Positions 9,577-18,100 of a stretch of 64,000 bases of DNA are shown in pieces. Position numbers and translations under genes: made by a program. Each line of letters opens with the position of its first letter. Within the stretch, counting starts at the first letter, position 1. The stretch is from NCBI RefSeq assembly GCF_022024035.1, contig NZ_CP091787.1, positions 3,070,001 through 3,134,000 of the forward strand, read 5' to 3'. The stretch is from Prevotella sp. E13-17 (GTDB lineage: Bacteria > Bacteroidota > Bacteroidia > Bacteroidales > Bacteroidaceae). The notes under the pieces are model-generated. The model did not search any database. It was given only the letters and a program-made list of their open reading frames with translations, and was not told the DNA's origin.

Positions 9577-11082
9577 ATGGCTTATACACGCATGACTGCT
9601 GCTGAAGCTGCAGCACTGATAAAAAACGGAGAGAACATTGCCATGAGCGGCTTTACGCCTGCAGGTGTGGCAAAGGCAACGACAAAGGAGTTGGCAAAGA
9701 TTGCCGTAGCCGAGCACGAAGCTGGTCGCGAGTTCAAGGTGGGCATCTTCACGGGTGCATCTACCGGTCAGAGTACTGATGGCGACATGGCCAATGCTCA
9801 AGCTATCAAATATCGTGCGCCCTACACCACCAACCCCGACTTCCGCAAGCATGTGAACAATGGTGAGATTCCCTACAACGACCTACACCTGAGCCACATG
9901 GCACAGGAGTTGCGCTATGGTTTCTACGGAGACATCGACTGGGCTATTCTCGAAGTCTGTGATATCGAGGAGTGCGGCAACGACTATCATGTTTACCTCA
10001 CAGCTGCCGGTGGTATCAGCCCCACTGCAGCTCGCTTGGCAAAACATGTCATCCTGGAGCTTAACAGTTTCCACAACCCCAATGCCAAGTTCATCCACGA
10101 CGTCTATGAGCCACTGGATCCTCCCTACCGTCAGCCCATCATGATTACGAAGGTGAGCGACCGTATCGGTGTGCCTTACGTGTCTATCCCCAAGGACAAG
10201 GTGGTAGGTGTCGTAGAGTGCAACATCCCCGACGAGGCGCGTGCTTTCAAGGACTCAGACCCTGTGACGGAGAAGATTGGTTTCCTCACGGCCGAGTTCC
10301 TGGTAGAGGAGATGCACAAGGGACGCATTCCCAAGGAGTTCTTGCCACTTCAGAGCGGTGTAGGCTCTACGGCCAATGCCATCCTGGCTGCTTTGGGCGA
10401 GGATAAGCACGTGCCCGACTTCAACATCTATACTGAGGTGATCCAGAACTCTGTCATCGAGATGATGCTCAACGGACGTGTAAAAGATGCGTCAGCCTGT
10501 TCGCTCACCGTCAGCAACGAGTGTCTGATGCAGGTTTACGACAATATGGACTACATGAAGCAGCACCTTACGCTGCGTCAGAGCGAGATATCTAATTCGC
10601 CCGAGGTCATCCGCCGATTGGGTGTTATCGCCATCAACACTGCCATCGAGGCTGACCTCTATGGCAATGTCAACTCTACACACATCAGCGGTGTCAAGAT
10701 GATGAACGGCATTGGCGGCAGCGGCGACTTCATCCGCAATGCCTATCTCTCTATCTTCACCTGTCCGTCTGTGGCCAAGGGTGGCATCATCTCAAGCATC
10801 GTGCCCTTCGTCAGCCATCAGGACTCTTCCGAACACGACGTGAACATCATCGTCACCGAACAGGGTGTGGCCGACCTGCGCGGCAAGAGCCCGGCTCAGC
10901 GTGCCGAGTGCATCATTGAGAACTGTGCACACCCCGACTACAAACAGTTGTTGTGGGACTACCTGAAGATTTCAAAGAAGGGACAGACCTGCCACAACCT
11001 GACTGCTGCCTTTGCCATGCACGACACTCTGGCACGCAAGGGCGACATGCATCTGACCGATTTCTCAGAATACGTAAAATAA
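9577..11082 (+). CDS. Acetyl-CoA hydrolase/transferase family CoA transferase
   Basis: 501 residues, full length for the acetyl-CoA hydrolase/transferase family (Cat1/ScpC/AarC type). The acyl-accepting glutamate is predicted as E287 in IYTEVIQNS, and GIGGSGDF follows in the C-terminal domain. In propionate- and succinate-forming Bacteroidales such enzymes move CoA between acetyl-, propionyl- or succinyl-CoA and free acids. That fits the 2-oxoacid oxidoreductase in this window, but the exact acid pair is not readable. Cytoplasmic. It has its own promoter and is followed after 6 bp by the helix-hairpin-helix envelope protein gene. Confidence 0.9.
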   Translation: MAYTRMTAAEAAALIKNGENIAMSGFTPAGVAKATTKELAKIAVAEHEAGREFKVGIFTGASTGQSTDGDMANAQAIKYRAPYTTNPDFRKHVNNGEIPYNDLHLSHMAQELRYGFYGDIDWAILEVCDIEECGNDYHVYLTAAGGISPTAARLAKHVILELNSFHNPNAKFIHDVYEPLDPPYRQPIMITKVSDRIGVPYVSIPKDKVVGVVECNIPDEARAFKDSDPVTEKIGFLTAEFLVEEMHKGRIPKEFLPLQSGVGSTANAILAALGEDKHVPDFNIYTEVIQNSVIEMMLNGRVKDASACSLTVSNECLMQVYDNMDYMKQHLTLRQSEISNSPEVIRRLGVIAINTAIEADLYGNVNSTHISGVKMMNGIGGSGDFIRNAYLSIFTCPSVAKGGIISSIVPFVSHQDSSEHDVNIIVTEQGVADLRGKSPAQRAECIIENCAHPDYKQLLWDYLKISKKGQTCHNLTAAFAMHDTLARKGDMHLTDFSEYVK

Positions 11083-11088
11083 ATACTG

Positions 11089-13098
11089 ATGCGACATCAG
11101 CGCAAACAACGATGGCTGCTACTCCTGCTCTGGGAATTAGCAGCCATCTGTGTTTCTGCACAGACCACAGCCACCGACTGGCATCAGGTGTACCAACAAC
11201 TGATTGAAGACTATGCCGACGACGAGGAGGCTAACTTATCTGATGCCGACATAGACTTGTTGCAACAGCTGGCCGACCACCCTATCAACCTCAATGCCAC
11301 AACACGCAGCGAACTGGAACAGCTGCCTTTTCTCTCCCAACAGCAGGTCATGGACCTCATGGAGTATCTGGACCGCTATCGGCCTGTGCGCTCCATGGGC
11401 GAACTGCGCATGATACGCTCCATGAACTATCAGCAACTGACGCTGCTGCCCTATTTCGTCTATGTCGGTGAATACACGCCAGCTGTCAACATGCGGCCAC
11501 CAGCCAACATCCGTCAGGCACTCACAGCCACTGGCAACGTGCCTTTCTACGACCGTCAGGGCGACAAGAATGGCTACCTGGGGCCTAAATATCGGCATTC
11601 ACTGCACTACGAACTGGACTATGGCAAAAAGCTACGCGCAGGTTTGATCGGTGCGCAGGACGCTGGCGAACCATTCTTCACCAACAAGAACCGCTGGGGA
11701 TACGATAACTATTCTTACTTTGTTCAGGTCAACAACTTGGGCCGTGTCACCACAGCCATCATCGGGAAGTATAAACTATCTGCCGGCATGGGGCTGACAG
11801 TGAACAATGGGTTATCGCTGGGAAAGACCATCACGCTGCAGTCGCTGGGCCGACTGACACAGGGCATCCGCCCACATAGCTCTCGCTCCGAGCAAGGCTA
11901 TTTTCAGGGTGTCGCAGCCACCGTCAGACTCACCAAGCCACTATCGCTCACCCTATTCGCATCGCACCGTGGGGTTGACGCCACACTCAACGACGATGGC
12001 GGCACAGTCAAAACGCTTATATACAGTGGCTACCACCGCACACCTGACGAGATGCTGAAGAAGCACAACACTCACCTCACTGCCTTCGGCATGATTGCCG
12101 ACTATCATGCAGCCGCCTTTCGCGTGGGTGCCACTGCCATCTACACGCATACCGACCGAGAGTTGCAGCCTGACGTCACGCAGCGTTTCCGCTACTACAA
12201 TCCCAAGGGCAGCCAGTTTCTCAATGCCAGCCTGTTCTATGGCTACGAGCATTACCGCTGGAGCATTCGTGGCGAGACTGCCATCAGCCAAGACGGAGCC
12301 ATCGCCACTATCCACTCGCTGAGTCATCAGTCACGCAGTGGAACGAGCATCACAGCGCTGCATCGATTCTACAGCTACCGCTACACGTCACTCTATGCAC
12401 ATAGTTTCAGCGAAGGCTCGCGCATACAGAACGAGAACGGCATCTACATCGGTGCCACCTGCCGACCACTGTCCCACCTGCAGTTGCAGGCCTATGCCGA
12501 CTATGCCTACTTCCCTTGGCCACGCTACCGCGCGTCGCAGCCATCACACGCACTCGATCTCTTTCTGCAAGCCAACTACCACCTGTCACGATGGGATCTC
12601 TCCGGACGTCTGCGCGCCCGCTTCCGCGAACAAGACGATGACAGCAAGACTTCACTTGTGTCCGTCAGAGAACAGCGCGGACGCCTGTCGGCCACCTATC
12701 AACCCTCTGAGTTACTCTCACTGAAGACCCAATTGGACCTCTCACAGAGGTCGAATCCCACCATCAGCCGTGGTGCCATGTTGAGCCAGCAGGGCACCTA
12801 TCAGACCAAAAGGCATCTGATCAGTGCCACCGCTGCCCTGTTCCTTACCGACGATTATGACAGTCGTCTCTATCTCTACGAACGGCAGATGCGCTACGAT
12901 TTCTCATTTCCCATGTATTATGGTCGAGGCATGCACCTCATGCTGTTGGCACGCACCGCCATCACTCCCTCCCTGCACCTCACCGCCAAGCTGGGCTACA
13001 CCAATTATTTCGACCGCACAGCCATCGGCTCCGGACTGCAGGAAATACCCCATTCCAGCACCACCAACCTCTCGCTACAACTTCAATACCGCATCTGA
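11089..13098 (+). CDS. Helix-hairpin-helix and beta-strand-rich envelope protein
   Basis: 669 residues. A signal peptide (to about residue 25, LLLLLWELAAICVSA) precedes a ComEA-like helix-hairpin-helix section (residues about 40-120: NLNATTRSELEQLPFLSQQQ). The remaining 550 residues alternate aromatic/hydrophobic strands with short turns and end in an aromatic-rich strand (LSLQLQYRI), as in outer-membrane beta-barrels. I know similar Bacteroidetes proteins only as helix-hairpin-helix proteins of unknown function. DNA binding at the cell surface would be speculative. Placed 6 bp after the CoA transferase gene, with which it may be cotranscribed. Confidence 0.78.
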   Translation: MRHQRKQRWLLLLLWELAAICVSAQTTATDWHQVYQQLIEDYADDEEANLSDADIDLLQQLADHPINLNATTRSELEQLPFLSQQQVMDLMEYLDRYRPVRSMGELRMIRSMNYQQLTLLPYFVYVGEYTPAVNMRPPANIRQALTATGNVPFYDRQGDKNGYLGPKYRHSLHYELDYGKKLRAGLIGAQDAGEPFFTNKNRWGYDNYSYFVQVNNLGRVTTAIIGKYKLSAGMGLTVNNGLSLGKTITLQSLGRLTQGIRPHSSRSEQGYFQGVAATVRLTKPLSLTLFASHRGVDATLNDDGGTVKTLIYSGYHRTPDEMLKKHNTHLTAFGMIADYHAAAFRVGATAIYTHTDRELQPDVTQRFRYYNPKGSQFLNASLFYGYEHYRWSIRGETAISQDGAIATIHSLSHQSRSGTSITALHRFYSYRYTSLYAHSFSEGSRIQNENGIYIGATCRPLSHLQLQAYADYAYFPWPRYRASQPSHALDLFLQANYHLSRWDLSGRLRARFREQDDDSKTSLVSVREQRGRLSATYQPSELLSLKTQLDLSQRSNPTISRGAMLSQQGTYQTKRHLISATAALFLTDDYDSRLYLYERQMRYDFSFPMYYGRGMHLMLLARTAITPSLHLTAKLGYTNYFDRTAIGSGLQEIPHSSTTNLSLQLQYRI

Positions 13099-13182
13099 TT
13101 CATGCGCTTGCTCGCCAAAGGTCCATCAGCTTCTGCTTGTTGACATGCGTCATGTTTGCAAGTTGCCATCGGAATGTTCACC

Positions 13183-13439
13183 CAAAGCGGCACTTTCCGC
13201 ATGGAATGGCGGTGCTTTAGTCATCTGACACCATCGCAACAACAACATAAGAGTTATGCTTTTATCGCAGTTCTAAGGGCTGGAGAGCCCACTTCCAGCC
13301 CCTGGATAGCAGCCGTCCAGCCCCTGGATAGCAATTGTCCAGCCCCTGGATTCAACTCAATAGTGGCACTATTAGCCGCAGAAAGTGCCACTATAACGCA
13401 CGTAAACGAGCACTTTAGGACAACGATAGTGGCTCTTGA
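13183..13439. repeat. 22-bp-periodic palindrome array A
   Basis: Non-coding. Small palindromes are centred at 13190, 13212, 13256, 13278, 13300, 13322, 13344, 13366, 13388, 13410 and 13432, all on one 22-bp grid; the 13234 position has no clear symmetry. Units change along the array: CAAAG-CGGCA-CTTTC, a weaker copy, AAGAG-TTATG-CTTTT, TCTAA-GGG-CTGGA, three exact TCCAG-CCC-CTGGA, then AATAGTG-G-CACTATT (7-bp arms), AGTG-C-CACT and two degenerate copies. The gap between the coding regions here is 436 bp and holds no convincing gene; the array fills most of it. Compare arrays B and C. Confidence 0.8.
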
Positions 13440-13460
13440 TGATGGTCAAAACAAAAAAAA

Positions 13461-13490
13461 GGAGAACCATCGTCAGTGTGACAGTTCTCC
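13461..13490 (-). terminator. Intrinsic terminator after the small basic protein gene
   Basis: GGAGAAC and GTTCTCC arms enclose a 16-base loop; on the minus strand they are followed by eight T residues. It closes the AICAR transformylase/small protein unit. Confidence 0.7.
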
Positions 13491-13534
13491 TTTTCTTTAT
13501 CGGACAGCGACATGCACGTGGCAAGACGCCATGC

Positions 13535-13732
13535 TTAATGCTTACGGTTGGCACGCTGCTCGCGGTATTTAGCCTTCTGACGGGCCGAGCCGCTGCCGTG
13601 TGCGCCAGTGATGAACTTCTTCTTTTTAGCCTTGGTCTTCACCTTACCCTCGTTGGGGTCTTTGCGCTCTCCACCGCGACCAAAAGAAATTCCATTCTCA
13701 AGAATCGACTGAAAATCATCCTCTCTGCCCAT
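13535..13732 (-). CDS. Small basic protein, unknown function
   Basis: 65 residues, strongly basic in the second half (VKTKAKKKKFITG, then SARQKAKYREQRANRKH). I believe very similar small proteins recur in Prevotella and Bacteroides, but I know no function. The charge pattern resembles small ribosome- or nucleic-acid-associated proteins; that is inference. It starts 82 bp after the AICAR transformylase stop on the same strand, without a clear promoter, and is followed by an intrinsic terminator, so it is probably the last gene of that unit. Array A lies just beyond the terminator. Confidence 0.6.
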   Translation of the reverse strand: MGREDDFQSILENGISFGRGGERKDPNEGKVKTKAKKKKFITGAHGSGSARQKAKYREQRANRKH

Positions 13733-13766
13733 AACATATATTTATTTGATTAGCAATCTAACCACT

Positions 13767-13787
13767 CCCCTCCCTCACAGGGAGGGG
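13767..13787. repeat. GC-rich palindrome of a dispersed Bacteroidetes type
   Basis: CCCCTCCC and GGGAGGGG arms with a 5-base loop, in the gap between two minus-strand genes, followed by TCGGGGGAGAG. I recall nearly the same sequence scattered through intergenic regions of many Bacteroidetes genomes. No U-tract follows, so it is not a plain terminator. Confidence 0.55.
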
Positions 13788-13814
13788 TCGGGGGAGAGTC
13801 TTTTCTGTGTGTTA

Positions 13815-15005
13815 TTAATGATGGAACAGGCGAACACCAGTAAAGGTCATGGCGATGCCATACTTGTCGCACGTCATGATGACATGGTCATCGCGCACAG
13901 AACCACCAGCCTGAGCAATAAACTCTACACCACTCTTGTGAGCACGCTCAATGTTGTCGCCGAAGGGGAAGAAAGCATCAGAGCCCAAAGCCACCTTAGT
14001 GTTCTTTGCAATCCACTCATGTTTCTCCTGTAGCGTCAGCACCTCGGGCTTCTCGGTGAAGAACTGCTGCCAAGCGCCATCGCGCAATACGTCGTCGTGC
14101 TCCTCTTCAGAGATATACACATCGATGGTGTTGTCGCGGTCGGCACGACGGATGCCCTCCTTGAAAGGCAGATTCATCACCTTGGGATGCTGGCGCAACC
14201 ACCAGATGTCGGCCTTCTGTCCTGCCAAACGTGTGCAGTGAATACGACTCTGCTGTCCGGCACCGATACCGATAGCCTGACCGTCCTTCACGTAGCATAC
14301 AGAGTTAGACTGTGTGTACTTCAGGGTGATGAGGGCAATAATCAGGTCGCGACGTGCCTCTTCGGTGAATGTCTTGTTGGCTGTGGGAATATTCTCAAAC
14401 AGAGCGGGATCGTCCAGACGAATCTCGTTGCGGCCCTGTTCGAAGGTAACGCCAAACACTTGCTTTGTCTCAATGGGTGCAGGTGTGTAGGCGGGATCTA
14501 TCTTAATCACATTGTATGTACCCTTACGCTTGACCTTCAGAATCTCGAGTGCCTCGGGGGTATAGTCTGGTGCAATCACGCCGTCGCTCACCTCACGCTT
14601 GATAATCAGCGCTGTGGTAGCATCGCAAGTGTCGCTCAGGGCTATAAAGTCACCATACGACGACATGCGGTCGGCACCACGTGCACGTGCATAAGCACAG
14701 GCGATGGGCGATTCATCAAGCCCTTTGATGTCATCTACGAAATAGATGTGCTTCAGCGTGTCGCTCAGGGGCAGACCTACTGCAGCACCTGCAGGCGATA
14801 CGTGCTTGAACGAGGCGGCAGCAGCCAGGCCTGTAGCAGCCTTCAATTCTTTCACCAGCTGCCATGAGTTAAATGCGTCAAGCAGGTTGATATAGCCAGG
14901 ACGGCCGTTAATCACTTCGATGGGTAACTCTGAGCCATCCTGCATAAAGATGCGTGATGGCTTCTGATTCGGATTGCATCCGTACTTCAATGCCAATTCT
15001 TTCAT
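13815..15005 (-). CDS. AICAR transformylase-domain protein (PurH-like, no IMP cyclohydrolase domain)
   Basis: 396 residues corresponding only to the AICAR formyltransferase half of PurH (normally about 510-530 aa with an N-terminal IMP cyclohydrolase domain). Family motifs visible are KYGCNPNQKPSR at the start, FKHVSPAGAA, and AQAGGSVRDD near the C-terminus. The reaction transfers formyl from 10-formyltetrahydrofolate to AICAR in late purine synthesis. The start is natural (MKELALKYG, own promoter), so this is a stand-alone form, not a truncation made here. IMP cyclohydrolase must come from elsewhere, or this is a paralogue beside a full PurH. Cytoplasmic. Confidence 0.88.
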   Translation of the reverse strand: MKELALKYGCNPNQKPSRIFMQDGSELPIEVINGRPGYINLLDAFNSWQLVKELKAATGLAAAASFKHVSPAGAAVGLPLSDTLKHIYFVDDIKGLDESPIACAYARARGADRMSSYGDFIALSDTCDATTALIIKREVSDGVIAPDYTPEALEILKVKRKGTYNVIKIDPAYTPAPIETKQVFGVTFEQGRNEIRLDDPALFENIPTANKTFTEEARRDLIIALITLKYTQSNSVCYVKDGQAIGIGAGQQSRIHCTRLAGQKADIWWLRQHPKVMNLPFKEGIRRADRDNTIDVYISEEEHDDVLRDGAWQQFFTEKPEVLTLQEKHEWIAKNTKVALGSDAFFPFGDNIERAHKSGVEFIAQAGGSVRDDHVIMTCDKYGIAMTFTGVRLFHH

Positions 15006-15042
15006 ACCTTATAAAAAGAGAAAATAATACCTTTTCTGACTG

Positions 15043-15050
15043 CAAAGGTA
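15043..15050 (-). promoter_or_regulatory. -7 promoter box of the AICAR transformylase gene
   Basis: On the minus strand this reads TACCTTTG, a full TAnnTTTG match, 37 bp before the start codon. Confidence 0.65.
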
Positions 15051-15133
15051 CTCATTTTTTGCAAATTATTCTCCTGTATCCTTCATTTTTATTTTTCCTT
15101 TAACTTCATTTTATATCTTCCTCAGAAACGAAA

Positions 15134-15169
15134 GGATGCCCGCTTCCATAAAAAGGAAAGCAGGCATCC
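15134..15169 (-). terminator. Hairpin downstream of the giant-protein gene cluster
   Basis: GGATGCCCGCTTCC faces GGAAAGCAGGCATCC across a short A-rich loop, with one bulge and one mismatch. It lies just after the last of three large minus-strand genes and is followed on that strand by TTTC. Confidence 0.6.
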
Positions 15170-15192
15170 CGGCGCAATCAATTATAAAGAAG

Positions 15193-18100
15193 TTATTTTA
15201 TAAATAGTCTCTTCGTGTTGATAATGTATAGACCGCTTGGTAGTTTCAGTACCTGCTGTAGAGGCATCTGACGAGAAACCAGTGTGCCATTAAGCGTATA
15301 GACAGTCACGTACTTACATCCGGCAAAGATTTTCTCAATGCCCGAAGTGATGTCGGCGGTGTAGGTGATGTCATGAGCAGGCATCGTCTTGTATTCCTGG
15401 TCGCTCACCCATCCGTTGAAGGTGTAACCTTCCTCGGCTGTGTATTGGCGTAGTACGATAGTTGCGCCATATTCCACTGGGTCACGTGCCCACTCTTGTC
15501 CGTTCACTATATAGATAACGTTGTATTTGTTGAACGTGTAAACGGCATCGTAGGTTACGTCATGAGCAGGAACGGTAGTACCTTCTGCCAATGTCGGATT
15601 CCAACCAGTAAAGGTGTGGCCTTCCTTCTCGGGGGCAGTTGGTGGTGTGATAACAGAGCCATAGTCTAGAGAATCTGTTTTGATGGTTACACCATCTGCC
15701 GTGAATGTCACGGCGTACTGGTTGACTGTAAACTGAGCCGTGAATGTCAGGTTAAATGCAGGCATCGAATCAGGAATCTCTGGTGTCCACCCAGTGAAGG
15801 TGTAGCCTTCCTTAACCGGATCGGTTGGCTTGGTTATGGAGGTCGCATAGGTTACCTCGTTCTCGCTTTCCTGTCCGTCAACAACCCATGTCACCTTGTA
15901 TTTGTTGGCTGTGTATACAGCGTCGTAGGTCACATCGTGTGCGGGCATTGTTGCACCTACCGTCAGTTCTGGATTCCATCCTTTGAAGGTGTGGCCTTCC
16001 TTGTCTGGAGCCTCGGGTGCAGTAATGGTAGCACCAAAGTCCAGCGCTTCAGTCTTAATAGTCTCACCATTGGCAGTAAATGTTATGGTGTACTGATTGA
16101 CAGTCCACGTAGCCTTATAGCTTCGGTTCTCCGTACTACCCGTAGCAATAATTACCGATGTCGTTGCCTCGTTGAGTCCCGTACCAGTCCATCCGGCGAA
16201 GGTATATCCCTCGCGGATAGGAGCGTTCAGCGTGATAGGCTGGCTCTCGATGGTGTAAGTTGTAGCGTTGGTGACACCCTCGGGCATTGCACCACCGTCC
16301 AGGTCATAGCTGATGGAGTAAGTGATAGCCTCCCATTGTGCCGTGAATGACTTATTCTCGGCAGGAACCTTGCTAGGTACCTGTGTGTCCCAACCCTTGA
16401 AGGTATAGCCAGTCTTGGTAGGAACCGGAGCTGTCAGGTCGCTGTTGTAGTCCTGTACCTTCACCACGTTCTCCTCACCATTGTTCAGTACGAACGTCAT
16501 CGTGTACTGGTTGATGGTCCACGTAGCCTTATAGCTTCGGTTCTCCGTACTACCCGTGGCAATAATCACCGATGTCGTTGCCTCGTTGAGTCCCGTACCA
16601 GTCCATCCGGCGAAGGTATATCCCTCGCGGATAGGAGCGTTCAGCGTGATAGGCTGGCTCTCGATGGTGTAAGTTGTAGCGTTGGTGACACCCTCGGGCA
16701 TTGCACCACCGTCCAGGTCATAGCTGATGGAGTAAGTGATAGCCTCCCATTGTGCCGTGAATGACTTATTCTCAGCAGGAACCTTTGCAGGAACAGCAGT
16801 ATCCCATCCCTTGAAGGTATAACCAGTCTTGGTAGGAACTGGTGCCGTCAGGTCGCTGTTGTAGTCCTGTACCTTCACCACATTCTCCTCACCATTGTTC
16901 AGTACGAACGTCATCGTGTACTGGTTGATGGTCCACGTAGCCTTATAGCTTCGGTTCTCCGTACTACCCGTGGCAATAATCACCGATGTCGTTGCCTCGT
17001 TGAGTCCCGTACCAGTCCATCCGGCGAAGGTATATCCCTCGCGGATAGGAGCGTTCAGCGTGATAGGCTGGCTCTCGATGGTGTAAGTTGTAGCGTTGGT
17101 GACACCCTCGGGCATTGCACCACCGTCCAGGTCATAGCTGATGGAGTAAGTGATAGCCTCCCATTGTGCCGTGAATGACTTGTTCTCGGCAGGAACCTTG
17201 CTAGGTACCTGTGTGTCCCAACCCTTGAAGGTATAACCAGTCTTGGTAGGAACTGGTGCCGTCAGGTCGCTGTTGTAGTCCTGTACCTTCACCACATTCT
17301 CCTCACCATTGTTCAGTACGAACGTCATCGTGTACTGGTTGATGGTCCACGTAGCCTTATAGCTTCGGTTCTCCGTACTACCCGTGGCAATAATCACCGA
17401 TGTCGTTGCCTCGTTGAGTCCCGTACCAGTCCATCCGGCGAAGGTATATCCCTCGCGGATAGGAGCGTTCAGCGTGATAGGCTGGCTCTCGATGGTGTAA
17501 GTTGTAGCGTTGGTGACACCCTCGGGCATTGCACCACCGTCCAGGTCATAGCTGATGGAGTAAGTGATAGCCTCCCATTGTGCCGTGAATGACTTATTCT
17601 CGGCAGGAACCTTGCTAGGTACCTGTGTGTCCCAACCCTTGAAGGTATAACCAGTCTTGGTAGGAACTGGTGCCGTCAGGTCGCTGTTGTAGTCCTGTAC
17701 CTTCAACACATTCTCCTCACCATTGTTCAGTACGAACGTCATCGTGTACTGGTTGATGGTCCACGTAGCCTTATAGCTTCGGTTCTCCGTACTACCCGTG
17801 GCAATAATCACCGATGTCGTTGCCTCGTTGAGTCCCGTACCAGTCCATCCGGCGAAGGTATATCCCTCGCGGATAGGAGCGTCCAGCGTGATAGGCTGGC
17901 TCTCGATGGTGTAAGTTGTAGCGTTGGTGACACCCTCGGGCATTGCACCACCGTCCAGGTCATAGCTGATGGTGTAGGTGATAGCCTCCCATTGTGCCGT
18001 GAATGACTTATTCTCAGCAGGAACCTTTGCAGGAACAGCAGTATCCCATCCCTTGAAGGTATAACCAGTCTTGGTAGGAACTGGTGCCGTCAGGTCGCTG

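Noticed and set aside
13183..13439. CRISPR array
   Set aside because: Units are short palindromes with 7-9 bp spacers and changing arms; no 25-40 bp direct repeats, no unique spacers of normal length, no cas genes.
13156..13572. Plus-strand open frames across array A
   Set aside because: They translate palindromic repeats, have no family resemblance, no promoter, and overlap the more plausible minus-strand small gene.
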